In this document: piece after piece, positions 61,028 to 64,000 of the stretch
Numbering within the stretch: the first letter of the stretch is position 1
How the letters are laid out: every line of letters starts with the position of its first letter
Assembly (NCBI RefSeq): GCF_900104215.1
Contig: NZ_FMXO01000008.1
Coordinates: forward strand, 1 to 64,000
Length of the DNA stretch: 64,000 nt
From: Desulfonatronum thiosulfatophilum
GTDB lineage: Bacteria > Desulfobacterota > Desulfovibrionia > Desulfovibrionales > Desulfonatronaceae
Reading direction: 5' to 3'
Translations under genes and position numbers: made by a program
Notes under the pieces: model-generated
Told to the model about the DNA's origin: nothing
The model's input: only the letters and a program-made list of their open reading frames with translations
The model's database searches: none

Positions 61028-63698
61028 TCCCACCCCCCTCAAACTGACTCCCATGCTGGAGCAGTATCTGAGCATCAAGGCCGAACACCCCGATGCCCTG
61101 CTCTTTTTCCGCATGGGCGATTTCTACGAGCTCTTCTTCGAGGACGCGGAACGGGCCGCCGGAGAATTGCAGATCGCCCTGACCAGCCGGAACCCCAATG
61201 CCGAACATCCCGTGCCCATGTGCGGAGTGCCCTACCACGCCTGCGATTCCTATCTGACGCAACTGCTGAAAAAGGGGATCAAGGTAGCTATCTGTGATCA
61301 GGTCGAAGACCCGCGAGAGGCCAAGGGGCTGGTCAAGCGGGCCGTGACCCGGGTCCTGACCCCGGGCACCCTGATCGAAGACGCCGGTTTGGAAGCCAAG
61401 GAGCACCACTATCTGGCCGCCCTGTTCCGGGACACCCAGACCGACTGGGGGGGCCTTGCCTGGGTGGACGTCTCCACCGGAGAGTGCACCGGCATCCGGA
61501 TTCGCGGACAGATGCAGCTCTGGTCCTGGATTTCCAAGCTGCAGCCCCGGGAACTCCTGTTGCCGGATCACCAGCGTCCGCCCATCCAGGCCGGAGACAT
61601 CGCATCCCGGATCACTCCCCTGCCCCAACGCGGATTTTTTGAATTCGGTCAGGCCAAAGAACGGGTTCTCAAAAGCCAGGGCGTCGCGGACCTCCAGGTC
61701 CTGGATCTGGAAAACAAGCCGCAACTCATCCAGGCTTTCGGCGCGCTGCTGGCCTATCTGAAGCAGACTCAGAAACGGGATCCGGATCACCTGCAGTCCT
61801 TGCGCATCATTCATCCCGGGGATTTTCTGCTCCTGGACGAGGTCACCCTGCGCAACCTGGAGATATTTCGGCGCATGGACGGCGGAAGGGGGCCGGGCAC
61901 CTTGTGGCATGTCCTGGACCAGACCCGGACCCCCATGGGTGGCCGACTGCTGGAGACCAGATTGCAGTATCCCTGGAAGGAACTCCGACCCATCCAGGAC
62001 AACCAAGCCGTGGTCGCCTTTTTTCTCCACCAGGAGCAACTGCGCGGCGAACTGAACCGCCTGCTGGCCAAGACCACGGACCTGGAGCGGATCTGCACAC
62101 GGATATCCATGAACCGGACCTCGCCCCGCGACTTTGTCGCCCTGCTCCAGGGCATCCGGCATCTGCCCGAAATCGAGAACCTGCTCCGCAACCTGCCGCA
62201 AACGCAACTGCCGGACAGGCAACATCCGGACGCGCAACATGCGGAATTGCCGACCCTGCTCCGGGACGCTCTGGGTTCCTGGGACAATCTGCCGGAGCTG
62301 ACCGATCTGCTGGGCCGGGCCCTGGTGGACTCCCCTCCCCTGCTGATCACCGACGGCGGCATTTTCCGTTCAGGATATCATGCCGAACTGGATACCTTGC
62401 TGGAGCTGGTCGAGCACGGCCGGGGCAAGCTGCAGGAAATCCTGCAACGGGAGCAGGAACAGACTGGACTGTCCAAGCTGAAGTTGGGCTACAACCGAGT
62501 CTTTGGTTACTATTTCGAACTCTCCCGGTCCCAGTCCGGAGCCCTGCCCGAACGATTTGAGCGGCGTCAATCCCTGGTGTCCAGCGAACGGTTCATCACA
62601 GGGGAGCTCAAGCAGCTGGAGGATCGCCTCCTCGGGGCCTCGGACGAGCGCAAGTCGCTGGAGTACCGTCTGTTTCAGGATCTGCGGGAGATCGTGGACC
62701 AGTACCGCCCCAGGGTGATGCGCATGGCCGACGCCGTGGCCCGTCTGGACGTCTGGCTGGCCCTGGCCGAGGCGGCCCGGAAATGGTCCTGGTCGCGACC
62801 GGTGATCACCGCGGAATTGGACATCACGGTCACCGCGGGACGCCACCCGGTCATCGAGGCCTGCCAGGGAACCGCGGACTACATTCCCAACGACGTCACC
62901 ATGGACGCCCAACGTCGGGTGCTGATCATCACTGGTCCGAACATGGGCGGCAAATCCACCGTCCTGCGCCAGACCGCCCTGATCTGCATCCTGGCGCAGA
63001 TCGGCTCCTTCGTTCCCGCCGCCAAGGCCGAACTCGGACTGACGGACCGCATTTTCACGCGGGTCGGCGCATCGGACAACTTGAGTCTTGGGCAAAGCAC
63101 CTTTATGGTGGAGATGATCGAGACGGCTCGCATTCTCCGGCAATCCACCCGGAGCAGCCTCGTCATCCTGGATGAGATCGGCCGCGGAACGAGCACCTAC
63201 GACGGTTTGGCTCTGGCCTGGGCCGTGGTGGAAGAGCTGGTCCGGCAGGGCCAGGGCGGAGTTCGGACCCTTTTCGCCACCCATTACCATGAGCTGACCT
63301 CCCTGGAGGGCCGGTTGGCGGGGGTGCGCAACTATAATATCGCGGTCAAGGAATGGAAGGGCGAGATCATTTTTTTGCGTCGGCTGGTGCCCGGGCCGTC
63401 GGATCGCAGTTACGGCATCGAGGTGGCCAAGCTGGCCGGACTGCCTCGCGGAGTCATTGCCCGAGCCAAGGAAATTCTCGAAGGTCTGGATGCCGGAAAA
63501 CCGAACAAGGTTTCACCCCGCGAAAAAAACCGGCTCCGGGAAAGCCTGCCGGGCATGGCGCCGGCGCCTGCCGCGACAGTGCCGGGACCGGAAAGCGAAA
63601 TCCTGGATCAACTTCGCAAACTGGACCCCGCTCACCTCAGCCCGATGCAGGCCCTGACCCTGCTCCAAAGCTGGCGGGAACAGCTTGAGTCCGGGTGA
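61020..63698 (+). CDS. mutS: DNA mismatch repair protein MutS
   Basis: 892 residues. The mismatch-recognition motif F35-x-E37 is in RMGDFYELFF. The connector, lever/clamp and ATPase domains follow in the usual order. Walker A is GPNMGGKST (about 62937-62963), and the family signature DEIGRGTSTYDG is Walker B (near 63172). The C-terminal dimerisation tail after about residue 800 is present, ending in a HhH-like AHLSPMQALTLLQSW segment. The length matches the MutS1 group. It overlaps lapB by 8 bases. No mutL is in the window. Confidence 0.96.
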   Translation: MSDPTPLKLTPMLEQYLSIKAEHPDALLFFRMGDFYELFFEDAERAAGELQIALTSRNPNAEHPVPMCGVPYHACDSYLTQLLKKGIKVAICDQVEDPREAKGLVKRAVTRVLTPGTLIEDAGLEAKEHHYLAALFRDTQTDWGGLAWVDVSTGECTGIRIRGQMQLWSWISKLQPRELLLPDHQRPPIQAGDIASRITPLPQRGFFEFGQAKERVLKSQGVADLQVLDLENKPQLIQAFGALLAYLKQTQKRDPDHLQSLRIIHPGDFLLLDEVTLRNLEIFRRMDGGRGPGTLWHVLDQTRTPMGGRLLETRLQYPWKELRPIQDNQAVVAFFLHQEQLRGELNRLLAKTTDLERICTRISMNRTSPRDFVALLQGIRHLPEIENLLRNLPQTQLPDRQHPDAQHAELPTLLRDALGSWDNLPELTDLLGRALVDSPPLLITDGGIFRSGYHAELDTLLELVEHGRGKLQEILQREQEQTGLSKLKLGYNRVFGYYFELSRSQSGALPERFERRQSLVSSERFITGELKQLEDRLLGASDERKSLEYRLFQDLREIVDQYRPRVMRMADAVARLDVWLALAEAARKWSWSRPVITAELDITVTAGRHPVIEACQGTADYIPNDVTMDAQRRVLIITGPNMGGKSTVLRQTALICILAQIGSFVPAAKAELGLTDRIFTRVGASDNLSLGQSTFMVEMIETARILRQSTRSSLVILDEIGRGTSTYDGLALAWAVVEELVRQGQGGVRTLFATHYHELTSLEGRLAGVRNYNIAVKEWKGEIIFLRRLVPGPSDRSYGIEVAKLAGLPRGVIARAKEILEGLDAGKPNKVSPREKNRLRESLPGMAPAPAATVPGPESEILDQLRKLDPAHLSPMQALTLLQSWREQLESG

Positions 63699-63759
63699 AG
63701 ATCCAGTTCCGCGGCGCAACCATCAACCCAGATAACCACCCATTCAAGGAGAAATCTTA

Positions 63760-64000
63760 ATGCATCACTTTACATATCGTGACGGCGAATTGTACGCGGA
63801 GGATGTGGCGGTCCGGGAACTGGCCGCGCAATATGGTACGCCGTTGTATGTGTATTCCACGGCGACCTTCAAGCGTCACTTCCAGGCCTTTGACTCGGCC
63901 TTTGCCGATCTGCACCATCTGACCTGTTTTTCGGTTAAGGCCAATTCCAATCTGTGCATTCTGCGTCTGTTGAGCGATCTGGGCGCGGGCATGGACATCG
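63760..64000 (+). CDS. lysA: Diaminopimelate decarboxylase, 5' part
   Basis: The first 80 residues, cut by the window edge. LysA removes CO2 from meso-diaminopimelate to give lysine. The N-terminal stretch [17 protein letters not shown] followed by YGTPLYVYS is typical, and the PLP lysine is in CFSVKANSN. The start ATG 63760 has AAGGAGAAA upstream. It follows mutS by 61 bases. With dapL at 50673-51839 it supports the direct aminotransferase route to lysine. Confidence 0.93.
   Translation, partial: MHHFTYRDGELYAEDVAVRELAAQYGTPLYVYSTATFKRHFQAFDSAFADLHHLTCFSVKANSNLCILRLLSDLGAGMDI

Overview
The window looks like chromosomal DNA of a Desulfovibrionales-type sulfate reducer, and a haloalkaliphile-like genus is possible but not provable from sequence alone. 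Evidence: a periplasmic-type [NiFe] hydrogenase pair (small subunit with Tat signal, 33635-30928); the alternative siroheme-based heme pathway in the order ahbC-hemB-ahbD-ahbB, a gene order I remember from Desulfovibrio; LL-diaminopimelate aminotransferase (dapL) for lysine; and a fused DHH/CBS/tRNA nucleotidyltransferase. GC is moderately high and gene density is ordinary. No rRNA, tRNA or CRISPR was seen.

Layout. 1-363 is the right end of an IS21-family element (istB tail). 364-780 is non-coding and holds one copy of a short inverted-repeat element. 782-9249 has a YprB-like nuclease, htpX, a Cys-rich lipoprotein, a very large gltB, a Dabb protein and an isochorismatase-type hydrolase. 9496-14584 (minus) is an alpha-glucan pair, glgX then treY. 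15210-20941 is a signalling block: a dCache-HAMP-PAS-PAS-GGDEF diguanylate cyclase followed by an EAL-like/HDOD protein, then a DUF4412-like secreted protein, a STAS protein and an RsbW-type ATPase. 21214-23517 is dinB, a DUF3108 protein and a small ORF. 23638-27650 (minus) is the heme operon. 27979-29682 is a K+ channel with RCK domains. 29738-30751 (minus) is a HAD protein preceded by a RelE-like protein. 30928-33635 (minus) is the hydrogenase.

34200-38655 has pepA, a B12-type radical SAM enzyme and an SDR epimerase, followed by the frameshifted remains of a WbpL/WecA-type sugar-phosphate transferase. Two clear inverted-repeat elements and one doubtful decayed copy surround a thioesterase and a solitary ExbB-like gene (38893-40716). 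40749-48018 has an NAD(P)-binding/DUF2867 protein, rarA with a zinc-ribbon partner, and an operon of an unrecognised 584-residue protein, gcvT and rsmE. 48464-53009 has an LpxL-like acyltransferase, a small YHS/TRASH-like protein, folK, dapL and xerD. 53055-58510 has the DHH-CBS-nucleotidyltransferase fusion and a polar amino-acid ABC importer. 58541-64000 has a HIT protein, lapA, lapB, mutS and the start of lysA.

The most unusual items are two kinds of non-coding repeat (a miniature inverted-repeat element in at least three copies, and two loci where degenerate hexanucleotide repeats face each other as inverted arms), the sugar-transferase pseudogene, an orphan RiPP-maturase-like radical SAM enzyme, a RelE-like protein with a long C-terminal extension and no visible antitoxin, an AhbD with a His/Pro-rich N-terminus, and an LapA/LapB pair in which LapA carries repeats and LapB lacks a membrane anchor. 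I did not find a clearly new multi-gene defence or biosynthetic system.
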